Source: Bacteroidales bacterium UBA1735
Lineage (GTDB): Bacteria > Bacteroidota > Bacteroidia > Bacteroidales > Paludibacteraceae
DNA: 64,000 nt
Assembly (NCBI GenBank): GCA_002315745.1
Contig: DCID01000024.1
Location: 1 to 64,000, forward strand
Direction of reading: 5' to 3'
A program made the position numbers and the translations under genes. Shown here piece by piece: positions 48,529 to 57,474 of the stretch (positions are counted from its first letter, which is position 1; every line of letters starts with the position of its first letter). Under the pieces are notes generated by a model. That model did no database searches. It saw only the letters and a list, made by a program, of their open reading frames with translations, and was not told where the DNA came from.

Positions 48529-51078
48529 TTAGTCTGCATTAAGTGTTTCAAGCAGCCGCTCCAACGACTCCATATCTTGGATAAGTACATCGCGTCCTTT
48601 GGGACCCTTATTGGGACCCACAATGCCCGTGGCTTCCAGTTGGTCACTAAGTTTACCTGCGCGGTTATAGCCTATCTCAAACGCCCGTTGTAAACGAGAA
48701 GTGGAACCTTCCTGTTTAGATACCACATACCGTGCCACATCGGCAAACATCGGATCCAGACGATGGGTATCAACCGAACCCGGAGTCATCTCCTCTTGTC
48801 CTTCGGGCACATACTCCGGTAACTGATACGGAGCACCATAGCCCTGTTGCTCGTGTATATGTTCCACAATCGCTTCCACCTCAGGCGTATCCACAAACGC
48901 ACACTGGATACGCGTCAGGTTACCACCACCCGAGTAGAGCATATCGCCCTTACCTATCAGCTGGTCAGCACCCTTCGCATCCAATACGGTACGACTATCC
49001 ACCACGGACTGCGTACGGAACGCGATACGGGTTGGGATATTCGCCTTAATGGTACCCGTCACAATCTTCACATCTGGACGCTGCGTAGCCAAGATCATAT
49101 GCATACCCACGGCACGCGCTTTCTGTGCTATGCGTTGGATAGGACGCTCCACTTCCTTGCCTGCCTGCATGATGAAATCACCATATTCGTCGATCACGAT
49201 CACTAAATAAGGCATGTAGTGGTGGTGTAGTATCTTCTTCGTCACCACATTCTCCACATCCTTGGTAGGATTGAGTACACGCGACGAGAACTTCTCGTTA
49301 TAATCTTCTACATTACGGCAGTTCGCTTCCGCTAACAGCGAATAACGATCCTCCATCTCAATGACCAACGAGTTGAGGGTGTTAATCACTTTCTGACAAT
49401 CGGTAATAATGATATCCCTATCCTCCTGGTCTGGCATAGCAGCCATGTAGTGTTTGAGTAACGGCTTATAAATGGAGAACTCCACCATCTTTGGATCCAC
49501 CAACACAAACTTCAACTCAGCCGGATGTTTCTTATATAATAAGGAGGTAATGATGGCATTTAAGCCCACGGATTTACCTTGACCCGTGGCACCAGCCACT
49601 AACAAGTGCGGCGTCTTAGCAAGGTCAAAACAGAAAACCTCATTGGTGATAGTACGACCAATAGCCACCGGTAAGCGCATTTTCTGCTCCTCTTGGAAAC
49701 GCTTGGACGCAATGACCGAGTGCATGGATACGACTTGCGGTTTCTCGTTCGGAACTTCAATACCGACCGTACCCTTACCCGGCATCGGGGCAATAATACG
49801 AATACCTATTGCGCTGAGCGACAACATAATATCATTCTCCAACGACTGGATCTTAGCAATACGTATACCCGCCTTCGGCACCACCTCGTACAGCGTAACG
49901 GTGGGTCCCACAGTCGCCTTAATCTGCTCAATCTCAATACCATAGTTCCGCAAGGTAGCCACGATACGATTAGCATTGGCTTGCTGCTCCTCCTGATTGA
50001 TAACGGGAGCCGTTTCATTGTCATAAACCCTCAACAGGTCTAATGTGGGAAACTTATAGAACTCCAAGTCCTTACGCGGATCAAACGGCTCTTGCTGCTC
50101 CGCCATCTCCACTTCCTCTGTTTCCTGAATATCCACATCGGCATCATCCGACTCCTCCAGACCATCCGACCCATCCAGACCATCTGACTTTTCTAGATCT
50201 CCTAGTTTATCTAGTTCTCCTAGGTCTTCTAGGTTGCCTAGGTCTTCTTCAAGCTCTGGGTTATTCTCTATCACTACGATGGGCTCCGTGGTAGGCTCAT
50301 CAATCACCACTACTGGTTCATCGTCCTCTCGCCCAATCGCCTCTTCGCCTTCTCGCCCAATCGCCTCCTCGCCTTCTCGCCCAATCGCCTCTTCGCCTTC
50401 GGTGCCTACATCACCCTTCTTCCGAGTCACCCGCAGCCACAAAGCCTTCATCCGCTCAATAAAATGCACATCGGTAATAATGAGGAAGATCACTAATAGC
50501 ACAACGAGCACCATGATCGTACCTAATGGCTGTATATAACTATTCACCCACAGCGCAATCCACTCCCCATGAGCCCCACCCCAACGGAAGAACGTATCTA
50601 TGCCCGTTATCTGCTGTACAAACCCAAAGGTCACACTACCCCATACCAGCCAAAAGAAACCGACGAATAGCACCCGCCACCCGTTCAAACGGATCACACG
50701 CGAGAGCCTCAATCCATATAACCCCATCATCACGATCAATACCAGCGATATGATACCGAAGGTACCATCCACATAAAACTCGGCTAATCGTGCGCCCTGT
50801 AAACCCAAGCAGTTCGTAATCTGCATACGCGACTCTATACGTTCCGCACGAGTCATACCCAACAGGCTCTGATCCGCAGCGCCGGTAAAGAAATAACTAA
50901 TGTACGCGATCAACGAAAAGACCGCAAACGCTACAATAAGAACACCTATCACTATATGGGTGCGCTTATCGCAGAAAAAATCACGAACCTGACTCCACGA
51001 AAAACTGTTCTCCACCATAATGGGCGAACTATACTGGGAATCGGTGTCTCTATTAGATGTAGACGGACGACGTGGCAT
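48529..51078 (-). CDS. ftsK: DNA translocase FtsK/SpoIIIE
   Basis: The 849-residue protein has four membrane segments in the first 180 residues, an acidic linker, the motor domain (VAGATGQGKSVGLNAII Walker A, LVIVIDEYGDFIMQAGKE Walker B) and the C-terminal gamma winged helix (RAFEIGYNRAGKLSDQLEA). It pumps chromosome ends across the septum. The linker holds three tandem EGEEAIGR units (24-bp repeat near 50322-50400) and a 9-bp CTAG array (50193-50246). The ATG at 51078 follows the promoter; the longer upstream frame is discarded. Confidence 0.96.
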   Translation of the reverse strand: MPRRPSTSNRDTDSQYSSPIMVENSFSWSQVRDFFCDKRTHIVIGVLIVAFAVFSLIAYISYFFTGAADQSLLGMTRAERIESRMQITNCLGLQGARLAEFYVDGTFGIISLVLIVMMGLYGLRLSRVIRLNGWRVLFVGFFWLVWGSVTFGFVQQITGIDTFFRWGGAHGEWIALWVNSYIQPLGTIMVLVVLLVIFLIITDVHFIERMKALWLRVTRKKGDVGTEGEEAIGREGEEAIGREGEEAIGREDDEPVVVIDEPTTEPIVVIENNPELEEDLGNLEDLGELDKLGDLEKSDGLDGSDGLEESDDADVDIQETEEVEMAEQQEPFDPRKDLEFYKFPTLDLLRVYDNETAPVINQEEQQANANRIVATLRNYGIEIEQIKATVGPTVTLYEVVPKAGIRIAKIQSLENDIMLSLSAIGIRIIAPMPGKGTVGIEVPNEKPQVVSMHSVIASKRFQEEQKMRLPVAIGRTITNEVFCFDLAKTPHLLVAGATGQGKSVGLNAIITSLLYKKHPAELKFVLVDPKMVEFSIYKPLLKHYMAAMPDQEDRDIIITDCQKVINTLNSLVIEMEDRYSLLAEANCRNVEDYNEKFSSRVLNPTKDVENVVTKKILHHHYMPYLVIVIDEYGDFIMQAGKEVERPIQRIAQKARAVGMHMILATQRPDVKIVTGTIKANIPTRIAFRTQSVVDSRTVLDAKGADQLIGKGDMLYSGGGNLTRIQCAFVDTPEVEAIVEHIHEQQGYGAPYQLPEYVPEGQEEMTPGSVDTHRLDPMFADVARYVVSKQEGSTSRLQRAFEIGYNRAGKLSDQLEATGIVGPNKGPKGRDVLIQDMESLERLLETLNAD
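50193..50246. repeat. 9-bp tandem repeat with CTAG in the ftsK linker
   Basis: Six nine-base units beginning CTAG at 50193, 50202, 50211, 50220, 50229 and 50238 encode the acidic Leu/Glu/Asp linker. The same design is present in dnaX and after btuG. Confidence 0.85.
50322..50400. repeat. 24-bp tandem repeat in the ftsK linker
   Basis: Three near-identical units containing CGCCCAATCGCCTCTTCGCC encode three copies of EGEEAIGR. Confidence 0.8.
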
Positions 51079-51096
51079 AATACTATAATTTGGGTG

Positions 51097-51128
51097 CAAA
51101 GATACTACTTTTTTTGCATTTATGCAAA
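51097..51128 (-). promoter_or_regulatory. Promoter of ftsK
   Basis: Minus strand -33 TTTG (51125-51128), 20-base spacer, -7 TATCTTTG (51097-51104). Confidence 0.8.
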
Positions 51129-51184
51129 TATGATGGACTACTTTTTCAACTTTTAGAACTTTTTCTACTTTTTCCACACTTTTA

Positions 51185-51216
51185 TTTGCATATATCAAAA
51201 AAAAGTCGTACTTTTG
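51185..51216 (+). promoter_or_regulatory. Promoter of the rnf operon
   Basis: -33 TTTG (51185-51188), 20-base spacer with CATATATC, A8 and GTCG, -7 TACTTTTG (51209-51216). The ATG of the first gene is 20 bases on. Confidence 0.88.
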
Positions 51217-51235
51217 CGTGTTATTTTGAGTAACT

Positions 51236-51493
51236 ATGGATTCAAGGGACGAAATAGCGTGCGGGAGTTGCATTTTGAAGGAAAAATGCACCATTAACCA
51301 AGACGACTGCTTCACCCGTCGGCAGCGTTGGAAAGCGGTAACATTGGCATACATCTTGCCGTTTGTGTTTTTGGCGGGCGCGATCGTGGCTGTGTCCTTT
51401 ATTACTAATAACGAATATATCATCGGAGGTGTGGCCTTAGGCACGCTCGTGGTGTATTATGGTTTATTGTATATTAAAAAACCTAAAATATGA
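51236..51493 (+). CDS. Short RseC-like membrane protein
   Basis: The 85-residue protein has cysteines in CGSCILKEKC at 9-18 and C25, then two membrane segments (LAYILPFVFLAGAIVAVSF and GGVALGTLVVYYGLLYI). This is the layout of RseC-type proteins, which precede rnfB in many Bacteroidetes, but the usual N-terminal domain is missing. It overlaps rnfB as ATGA and is the first gene of the operon. A role in maturing or protecting the Rnf iron-sulfur parts is inferred from context only. Confidence 0.65.
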   Translation: MDSRDEIACGSCILKEKCTINQDDCFTRRQRWKAVTLAYILPFVFLAGAIVAVSFITNNEYIIGGVALGTLVVYYGLLYIKKPKI

Positions 51494-52326
51494 ATGTTAT
51501 TATCATTTCTTTAATCGTTCTCGGCGTAACGGGACTGGTGGCTGCTGTGCTGCTATACATCGTTGCCCAGAAGTTTAAGGTAGAGGAGGATCCTCGCATT
51601 GACCAAGTGCAGGAAGTGCTGCCTGGTGCTAACTGCGGTGGATGTGGTTTTGCGGGCTGTCGTGCTTTAGCCGAAGCCTGCGTGAAAGCCACCTCACTGG
51701 ATGGCCTACTCTGCCCGGTTGGTGGTGCTCCTACGATGGCGAAAGTAGGAGAAATCTTAGGTCTTGCTCCCGTAGAGGCAGCCCCTAAGGTAGCCGTTGT
51801 ACGCTGTAATGGTACCTGCGAAGCGCGTCCTCGCACTAGCGAGTACAATGGTGCACCTAGTTGCCAAATCATGCATAACCTCTATGTGGGCGAGAGCGCA
51901 TGTCCGTTCGGTTGCCTCGGTTGTGGCGACTGCGTAGCAGCATGTACCTTTGGTGCCTTATCCATGGATCCCGAAACGGGACTTCCCGTAGTAGATGACG
52001 AGAAGTGCACCAGTTGCGGTCAGTGCGTCAAAGCTTGTCCGCGTCACATCATCGAACTGCGTAATAAGGGTCCAAAGAGCCGCCGCATGGTCGTTCTTTG
52101 TGTCAATAAAGATAAAGGCGCACCCGCGCGTAAGGCTTGTCTGAACGCCTGCATCGGTTGCGGTAAGTGCCAAACAGTCTGCGAGTTCGACGCCATCACG
52201 GTGGAGAATAACCTCGCTTACATTGACTTTAATAAATGCCGTCTGTGCCGTAAGTGCGAAGATGCATGTCCAACCCATGCCATCCATGCAGTTAATTTCC
52301 CAAAAAGAAAGGAGGAACAAGTATGA
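51490..52326 (+). CDS. rnfB: Electron transport complex subunit RnfB
   Basis: The 278-residue protein has an N-terminal membrane anchor, the four-cysteine cluster NCGGCGFAGCRALAEAC, and ferredoxin motifs CGDCVAAC, CTSCGQCVKACP, CIGCGKC and CRLCRKCEDACP. RnfB accepts electrons from ferredoxin for transfer to NAD+ with ion pumping. The number of clusters fits the long form found in Bacteroidetes. It overlaps rnfC as ATGA. Confidence 0.97.
   Translation: MNVIIISLIVLGVTGLVAAVLLYIVAQKFKVEEDPRIDQVQEVLPGANCGGCGFAGCRALAEACVKATSLDGLLCPVGGAPTMAKVGEILGLAPVEAAPKVAVVRCNGTCEARPRTSEYNGAPSCQIMHNLYVGESACPFGCLGCGDCVAACTFGALSMDPETGLPVVDDEKCTSCGQCVKACPRHIIELRNKGPKSRRMVVLCVNKDKGAPARKACLNACIGCGKCQTVCEFDAITVENNLAYIDFNKCRLCRKCEDACPTHAIHAVNFPKRKEEQV
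52308..52315 (+). promoter_or_regulatory. Strong ribosome binding site of rnfC
   Basis: AAAGGAGG lies 7 bases before the rnfC ATG, inside the end of rnfB. Strong Shine-Dalgarno sites are rare in this window; here it may favour reinitiation. Confidence 0.75.
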
Positions 52327-53663
52327 GTACATTCCGTATTGGTGGAGTTCATCCCCACGATAATAAAGTTTATTCGGCACATCAACCGATCACCGCGTGC
52401 CCGCTGCCTAAGAATGCCATCATTCCACTCGTGCAGCATATCGGTGCGCCCGCACAGCCTATTGTTGAGAAAGGGGACAAAGTGCGTGTAGGTCAACTCA
52501 TCGCCAAAGCTGGTGGGTTTGTTAGTGCCAATGTGCACGCACCTTTTAGTGGTATTATCACCAAGATTGACACTTTCGTCGATGGTTGGGGCATGCGTAC
52601 CCCCGCTATCTTCATGGACGTGGAAGGTGACCTTTGGGACGACACGATTGATCGCACCCCAGATATTGTGCATGAGTTCATGCTCGACCCCAAGGAGATT
52701 ATCGACCGCATCACCGCAGCCGGTATAGTGGGTCTGGGTGGTGCTTGCTTCCCTACCCACGTAAAACTGTTACCCCCTCCCGGCAAGACGGCTGAGGTGT
52801 TAGTAGTCAATGGTGTCGAATGTGAGCCCTACCTCACGTGCGATCATCAACTCATGCTCGAACATAGCGAGGAGATTGTTATCGGTATCCAGATCCTGAT
52901 GCGCGCCTTAGGTATTAAACGTGCCATCATCGGTATCGAGAAGAACAAACCCGACGCCATTGCGAAGATGCAGGCTCTTTGCAGCCGACTGCTCGGTATT
53001 CAAGTCTTGCCATTAGATCTCAAATACCCGCAAGGTGGTGAGAAACAACTCATCGATGCCTGCATCGGTCGTCAAGTACCTTCGGGTGCACTGCCTATCG
53101 AAGTGGGTGCGGTGGTGGATAATGTAGCCACTGTTTACGCCGTTTACGAAGCCGTACAGAAACGCAAACCGCTCATCTCACGCGTTATGACCGTCACGGG
53201 TAAGAGTGTGGCTCAGCCCGGTAACTACGAGGTACGTTTTGGTACGCCTCTGACCGATGTGGTGGCACTCGCAGGTGGTATCCCCGAGGATACGGGTAAG
53301 ATCATAAGTGGAGGCCTCTTAATGGGTCGCGCTATGAACAATATCGACATGCCCGCTAATAAGCGTGTCAGCGGACTGCTCTTTATGTCCGAGAACGAGA
53401 GTCGTCGTGTCGAGCCCGAGAACTGTATCCGCTGCGCCAAGTGCGTCAGCGCTTGTCCTATGGGATTAGAGCCTTACTTGCTCAGCCGTCAGTCCGAACT
53501 GCAACTATGGGACGAGATGGAGGCGCATGCTGTGATGGACTGCATCGAATGTGGTTGCTGCCAGTTCACTTGCCCCAGCCATCGTCCGCTGCTAGACTAT
53601 GTCCGTATGGGTAAAGCCAAAGTAGGTGGCATCATCCGTGCCCGCCAAGCGGCAGCGAAGTAA
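52323..53663 (+). CDS. rnfC: Electron transport complex subunit RnfC
   Basis: The 446-residue protein has the N-terminal HPHDNKVYSAHQPI region, the NADH/FMN binding GGACFPTHVKL and EPYLTCDHQLML, and two 4Fe-4S motifs CIRCAKCVSACP and CIECGCCQFTCP. It is the NADH-interacting subunit at the membrane face. It lacks the long C-terminal extension present in some proteobacterial forms. Confidence 0.97.
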   Translation: MSTFRIGGVHPHDNKVYSAHQPITACPLPKNAIIPLVQHIGAPAQPIVEKGDKVRVGQLIAKAGGFVSANVHAPFSGIITKIDTFVDGWGMRTPAIFMDVEGDLWDDTIDRTPDIVHEFMLDPKEIIDRITAAGIVGLGGACFPTHVKLLPPPGKTAEVLVVNGVECEPYLTCDHQLMLEHSEEIVIGIQILMRALGIKRAIIGIEKNKPDAIAKMQALCSRLLGIQVLPLDLKYPQGGEKQLIDACIGRQVPSGALPIEVGAVVDNVATVYAVYEAVQKRKPLISRVMTVTGKSVAQPGNYEVRFGTPLTDVVALAGGIPEDTGKIISGGLLMGRAMNNIDMPANKRVSGLLFMSENESRRVEPENCIRCAKCVSACPMGLEPYLLSRQSELQLWDEMEAHAVMDCIECGCCQFTCPSHRPLLDYVRMGKAKVGGIIRARQAAAK

Positions 53664-53690
53664 ATTTTCAAATTTTCAAATTATCAAATT
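53664..53690 (+). repeat. ATTTTCAAATT word in front of rnfD
   Basis: Imperfect tandem units (ATTTTCAA, ATTTTCAA, ATTATCAA, ATT) fill the gap between rnfC stop and rnfD ATG and replace any ribosome binding site. Confidence 0.7.
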
Positions 53691-54677
53691 ATGAATATGA
53701 AACTCATTGTCAGTCCGGCTCCACACGCTCATAGTGGCGATAGTGTCCGCAGAAACATGCTCCTGGTTATCCTTGCGCTCTTGCCCGCGTACGCGGTGAG
53801 TGTAGCAGCCTTCGGTTGGGGAGCCATCATCACCACCGCCATCAGTATCGTCGCTTGCGTCGGTTTTGAGTGGCTCATTGCTAAGTTCATCCTGAAACAG
53901 CAACCCACTATTGGCGACTGTTCGGCTATTCTCACAGGTCTGTTGTTGGCGTTTAACCTACCCTGTAACCTACCTTGGTGGATCGTAGTCATTGGTGCAT
54001 TAGTGGCAATCGGTGTAGGTAAGATGACCTTTGGCGGATTGGGACAAAATCCCTTTAATCCTGCTCTCGTAGGTCGTGTTTTTCTGCTCATCTCTTTCCC
54101 CGTGCAAATGACCACATGGCCGCGTCCATTAGGTTTCCACACGCAGTATATTGATGCCGCTACAGGTGCTACCCCACTCGCCGCGCTCAAACAGATCGTT
54201 AAAGCAGGTGACTCGTCATTGGTTAGCCAATTACCTTCCTTATGGGACTCTTTCATTGGTATGATGGGCGGCTCGCTTGGTGAAGTATGTGCCTTAGCCT
54301 TGCTCTTAGGTGGACTATTACTCATCTTTACCCGCGTCATCACATGGCATATACCCGTCTCTATCTTAGCCACCATGGCGATCTTCGCGTGGATCTCCAC
54401 CCCAGAAGGATTATGTGGACATCAGTATATCTGCTATACCCTCCTCACCGGTGGCGCGATGCTCGGTGCCTTCTTTATGGCGACCGACTATGTCACCAGT
54501 CCGATGACTTCGTGGGGTAAGGTCATCTTCGGTATAGGCATCGGTCTGATTGTCATGATCATCCGTACATGGGGTGCTTATCCCGAAGGTATGTCCTTCG
54601 CCATCCTTATTATGAACGCCTGCGTTCCATTACTCAACAAAATACGTCCAAAACGCTTCGGCGAAATAACTAAGTAA
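53691..54677 (+). CDS. rnfD: Electron transport complex subunit RnfD
   Basis: The 328-residue protein has nine or so membrane segments and the covalent-FMN motif ATGATPLAALK, where the threonine after GA carries flavin. Other RnfD features are GGLGQNPFNPALVGR and ATDYVTSPM. It forms part of the ion path. The start is preceded by a repeat word rather than a Shine-Dalgarno site. Confidence 0.97.
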   Translation: MNMKLIVSPAPHAHSGDSVRRNMLLVILALLPAYAVSVAAFGWGAIITTAISIVACVGFEWLIAKFILKQQPTIGDCSAILTGLLLAFNLPCNLPWWIVVIGALVAIGVGKMTFGGLGQNPFNPALVGRVFLLISFPVQMTTWPRPLGFHTQYIDAATGATPLAALKQIVKAGDSSLVSQLPSLWDSFIGMMGGSLGEVCALALLLGGLLLIFTRVITWHIPVSILATMAIFAWISTPEGLCGHQYICYTLLTGGAMLGAFFMATDYVTSPMTSWGKVIFGIGIGLIVMIIRTWGAYPEGMSFAILIMNACVPLLNKIRPKRFGEITK

Positions 54678-54679
54678 TT

Positions 54680-55243
54680 ATGAAAAAGTTACAATCTACA
54701 TTCACCAATATGGCATTGTCGCTAACTATCATCACGTTAGTGGCAGCCGCTGCGCTAGCATGCGTCTATCTATTCACCGCTGCGCAGATTGAACAACAGA
54801 AACAGCAGGCGCAGAACGCGGCACGCATCGCGGTGCTCTGTGGACACGAAGATGGTACGGCCATCGAAGCCCAAGCAGATGGTTTCGGCGGTCTCATCCG
54901 CGTCATGGTCGGTTTTGCCCCTGATGGTACCATCCTCGGTTACGAAGTGCTTGAACAGCAAGAGACTCCGGGCTTAGGTACGCATATCGTCGAGTGGTTC
55001 AAGAACGCCGACAAACCTAGTCAGAACATCATCGGTCGTCCAGCCAATGGTCATTTCTGTGTATCCAAAGATGGAGGCGATGTGGATGCTATCACCGCGG
55101 CCACCATCTCGTCTCGCGCTTTCCTCAAAGCCATCAACAACGCTTACGCTACTTTCATGGAGCAGCAGGGCGTGCAAGTGGAGGCGCACTCAGGTGCTAG
55201 TGTTATGAACGATTCAATAGAAAAGGAGGCTCATCATGAATAA
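54680..55243 (+). CDS. rnfG: Electron transport complex subunit RnfG
   Basis: The 187-residue protein has one membrane segment and an FMN-binding domain (ETPGLGTHIVEWF). The covalent flavin motif, normally SGATxTS, reads DAITAATISSRAF here, with the threonine kept. It is 2 bases after rnfD and overlaps rnfE by 8 bases. Confidence 0.95.
   Translation: MKKLQSTFTNMALSLTIITLVAAAALACVYLFTAAQIEQQKQQAQNAARIAVLCGHEDGTAIEAQADGFGGLIRVMVGFAPDGTILGYEVLEQQETPGLGTHIVEWFKNADKPSQNIIGRPANGHFCVSKDGGDVDAITAATISSRAFLKAINNAYATFMEQQGVQVEAHSGASVMNDSIEKEAHHE
55222..55229 (+). promoter_or_regulatory. Strong ribosome binding site of rnfE
   Basis: AAAGGAGG lies 6 bases before the rnfE ATG, inside the end of rnfG, as for rnfC. 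Confidence 0.75.
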
Positions 55244-55823
55244 TGCATTAAAGACTCTCACCAATGGTCTTCTCAAAGAGAACCCCACCTTCGGTTTGGT
55301 ATTAGGTATGTGCCCGACGCTGGCTACTACCACCTCCGCGGAAAATGGTATGTTCATGGGCTTAGCGACCATGTTCGTGCTTATCTGCTCTAATGTCGCC
55401 ATTTCGTTACTCAAGAACCTCATTCCCGATAAAGTGCGTATTCCTGCTTTCATTGTGGTCATCGCTACCTTCGTGACCATGGTGCAACTCATCATGCAGG
55501 CGTACTTGCCCGATATCTATGCGGTCTTAGGTCTATTCATTCCGTTGATCGTCGTTAACTGTATCGTCCTCGGTCGTGCCGAAGCGTTTGCAGCCAAGAA
55601 CAATGTCGGTCTGTCGGCTTTAGATGGTATCGGTATGGGACTCGGTTTCACTTGCTCGCTGACGCTCATTGGTGCGGTGCGTGAGTTACTGGGTACAGGT
55701 TGTGTCTTTGGTGCACACCTCTACTCCGACCAATACGCAGCGCTCATCTTCGTCCTCGCACCCGGGGCATTCATCTGCCTCGCCTACCTTATGGCAGCCA
55801 TACAAAAACTCATGGCCAAATAA
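55236..55823 (+). CDS. rnfE: Electron transport complex subunit RnfE
   Basis: The 195-residue protein has six membrane segments and the family motifs NPTFGLVLGMCPTLATT near the start and IVVNCIVLGRAEAFA. It is one of the two related membrane cores of the complex, and pairs with RnfA. Confidence 0.96.
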   Translation: MNNALKTLTNGLLKENPTFGLVLGMCPTLATTTSAENGMFMGLATMFVLICSNVAISLLKNLIPDKVRIPAFIVVIATFVTMVQLIMQAYLPDIYAVLGLFIPLIVVNCIVLGRAEAFAAKNNVGLSALDGIGMGLGFTCSLTLIGAVRELLGTGCVFGAHLYSDQYAALIFVLAPGAFICLAYLMAAIQKLMAK

Positions 55824-55856
55824 ATCGTAAATCGTAAATCCGTAAATCGTAAATTA
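55824..55856 (+). repeat. TCGTAAAT word in front of rnfA
   Basis: Four imperfect units of CGTAAATC fill the gap between the rnfE stop codon and the rnfA ATG. The same word appears at 56465-56478 in front of the next gene. Confidence 0.7.
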
Positions 55857-55858
55857 AT

Positions 55859-56452
55859 ATGGTCTATTTTTTAATATTCGTATCGGCGATATTCGTTAAT
55901 AATATCGTACTGAGTCAATTCTTAGGTATCTGCCCATTCTTAGGGGTCAGTAAGAAGATTGACACCGCTCTTGGTATGGGTGCAGCCGTCACCTTCGTGC
56001 TCACCTTAGCCACTGTTGTGACTTACCTCCTGCAAAAACTGCTTATCCTCTGGCATGTAGAGTTCTTGCAGACTATTCTGTTCATTCTCGTCATCGCTGC
56101 CCTGGTGCAGATGATTGAGATCGTGCTCAAAAAGATCTCCCCATCGCTCTATCAAGCCCTCGGTGTGTTCTTGCCATTGATCACCACGAACTGCTGCCTA
56201 CTCGGTGTGGCTATTCTCGTGGCTAATGGCACGAATAAACTGCCCCTTGGTGCCGATCATAACCTACTCACTGGTACACTCTTTGCCCTCGCTACCGCTA
56301 TCGGTTTTGCCTTGGCATTGGTCCTTTTTGCCGGTCTGCGTGAGCAATTGGCTATGAACAAGATTCCAAAAGCCATGCAGGGTACTCCCATTGCACTCCT
56401 AACCGCAGGACTGCTCGCTATGGCATTCATGGGCTTCTCAGGCGTCGTATAA
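55859..56452 (+). CDS. rnfA: Electron transport complex subunit RnfA
   Basis: The 197-residue protein has six membrane segments, with NNIVLSQFLGICPFLGVS near the start and PLITTNCCLLGVAIL in the centre. It completes the rnfBCDGEA set, in the order usual for Bacteroidetes, all on one strand from the promoter at 51185. Confidence 0.96.
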   Translation: MVYFLIFVSAIFVNNIVLSQFLGICPFLGVSKKIDTALGMGAAVTFVLTLATVVTYLLQKLLILWHVEFLQTILFILVIAALVQMIEIVLKKISPSLYQALGVFLPLITTNCCLLGVAILVANGTNKLPLGADHNLLTGTLFALATAIGFALALVLFAGLREQLAMNKIPKAMQGTPIALLTAGLLAMAFMGFSGVV

Positions 56453-56483
56453 TCATGCATTGTGCATCGTAAATCGTACATCT

Positions 56484-56759
56484 ATGTTAATCACTTTATC
56501 TTCATCCCTGCATAAGGAGCAGTTGCAATTGCCCTTCGAACTGGACGATCAATTCGTTCAGGACAATCAGGTCGTTGCTGTCCTCACGGGCGGTAGCGAA
56601 GCGCTCTTTTTGCAGCAGGTAGAACAAGGGCACATCACCCTCGACAAACCTATCTACCTCATTGCTTCCGAGCAAAGTAATTCTCTCGCAGCCAGCTGCG
56701 AGATCTTAAGTTGGATCAATCTTCATCACGGCCATGGACAGATTAGGACTCATCGGTAA
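56484..56759 (+). pseudogene. N-terminal piece of a frameshifted fucose-isomerase-like gene
   Basis: The 91-residue frame (LITLSSSLHKEQLQLPFELD to SLAASCEILSWINLHHGHG) looks like the N-terminal part of a longer protein. It stops at 56757-56759, and the following frame begins within it at 56734 in another phase. Read together they form one plausible protein of about 320 residues. A single-base change near 56734-56757 would explain the break. A sequencing error is equally possible. Confidence 0.6.
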
Positions 56760-57474
56760 ACCCAGCGATTGGCTCATTGCCTCGCACTATGACGCATCTA
56801 CCCTGCGCGAACGTATGCACATCGAACTTGTCGAAATCCCTATCGAGGAAGTAACCTCTTTGGGTGAGGTAGAAGGTGGCGAACAAGGTGCCTTAGTTAT
56901 CTACGAGCGCCTTCGCGCCATTGTTGACCAATACCAACTCAATGGATTAACGCTGCGTTGCTTTGACCTATTAACCACTGTCAAAAACACAGGCTGTATC
57001 GCTTTGGCTAAACTCAATGCCGAAGGTATACCCGCTGCGTGCGAAGGAGATGTCCCTACCCTCATCACGATGATGATGGCGAAGAACATCACAGGTTGCC
57101 CCGGTTTCCAATGCAACCCCGCCCGCGTGAACACCGAGACAGGACAGATGCTATGGGCACACTGCACCATACCTTATAACATGGTCGAGTCCTACACCTT
57201 GGACACCCACTTTGAGTCGGGTATAGGCGTCGCCATCCATGGCGAACTGCCCTTAGGTGACTATACATTAGTCAAAGTCAGTGGTGACCTCAGCCGTATC
57301 TTTGCCGAGGATGTGCAACTCACACGCAACCAGTACGAACCCAACCTCTGCCGCACACAGGTATGGCTACAAACAAAGCAGGTCATTCCGTACCTGCTTT
57401 CTAAACCGATTGCTAACCACCACGTACTCGTACGCGGTCATCATGCTCAATCTTTCTTGAAATACTTGGGATAA
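56734..57474 (+). CDS. L-fucose isomerase-like C-terminal protein (downstream piece)
   Basis: The 246-residue frame has RLGLIGKPSDWLIASHYDA at the start and the fucose/arabinose isomerase-like parts LRCFDLLTTVKNTGCIALA, ACEGDVPTLITMMM and HCTIPYNMVESYTL. It could be translated alone from the ATG at 56734, or be the second half of the gene at 56484. No signal peptide is seen. Its 3' end overlaps the convergent DHH gene by 28 bases. The substrate is unknown. Confidence 0.75.
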   Translation: MDRLGLIGKPSDWLIASHYDASTLRERMHIELVEIPIEEVTSLGEVEGGEQGALVIYERLRAIVDQYQLNGLTLRCFDLLTTVKNTGCIALAKLNAEGIPAACEGDVPTLITMMMAKNITGCPGFQCNPARVNTETGQMLWAHCTIPYNMVESYTLDTHFESGIGVAIHGELPLGDYTLVKVSGDLSRIFAEDVQLTRNQYEPNLCRTQVWLQTKQVIPYLLSKPIANHHVLVRGHHAQSFLKYLG

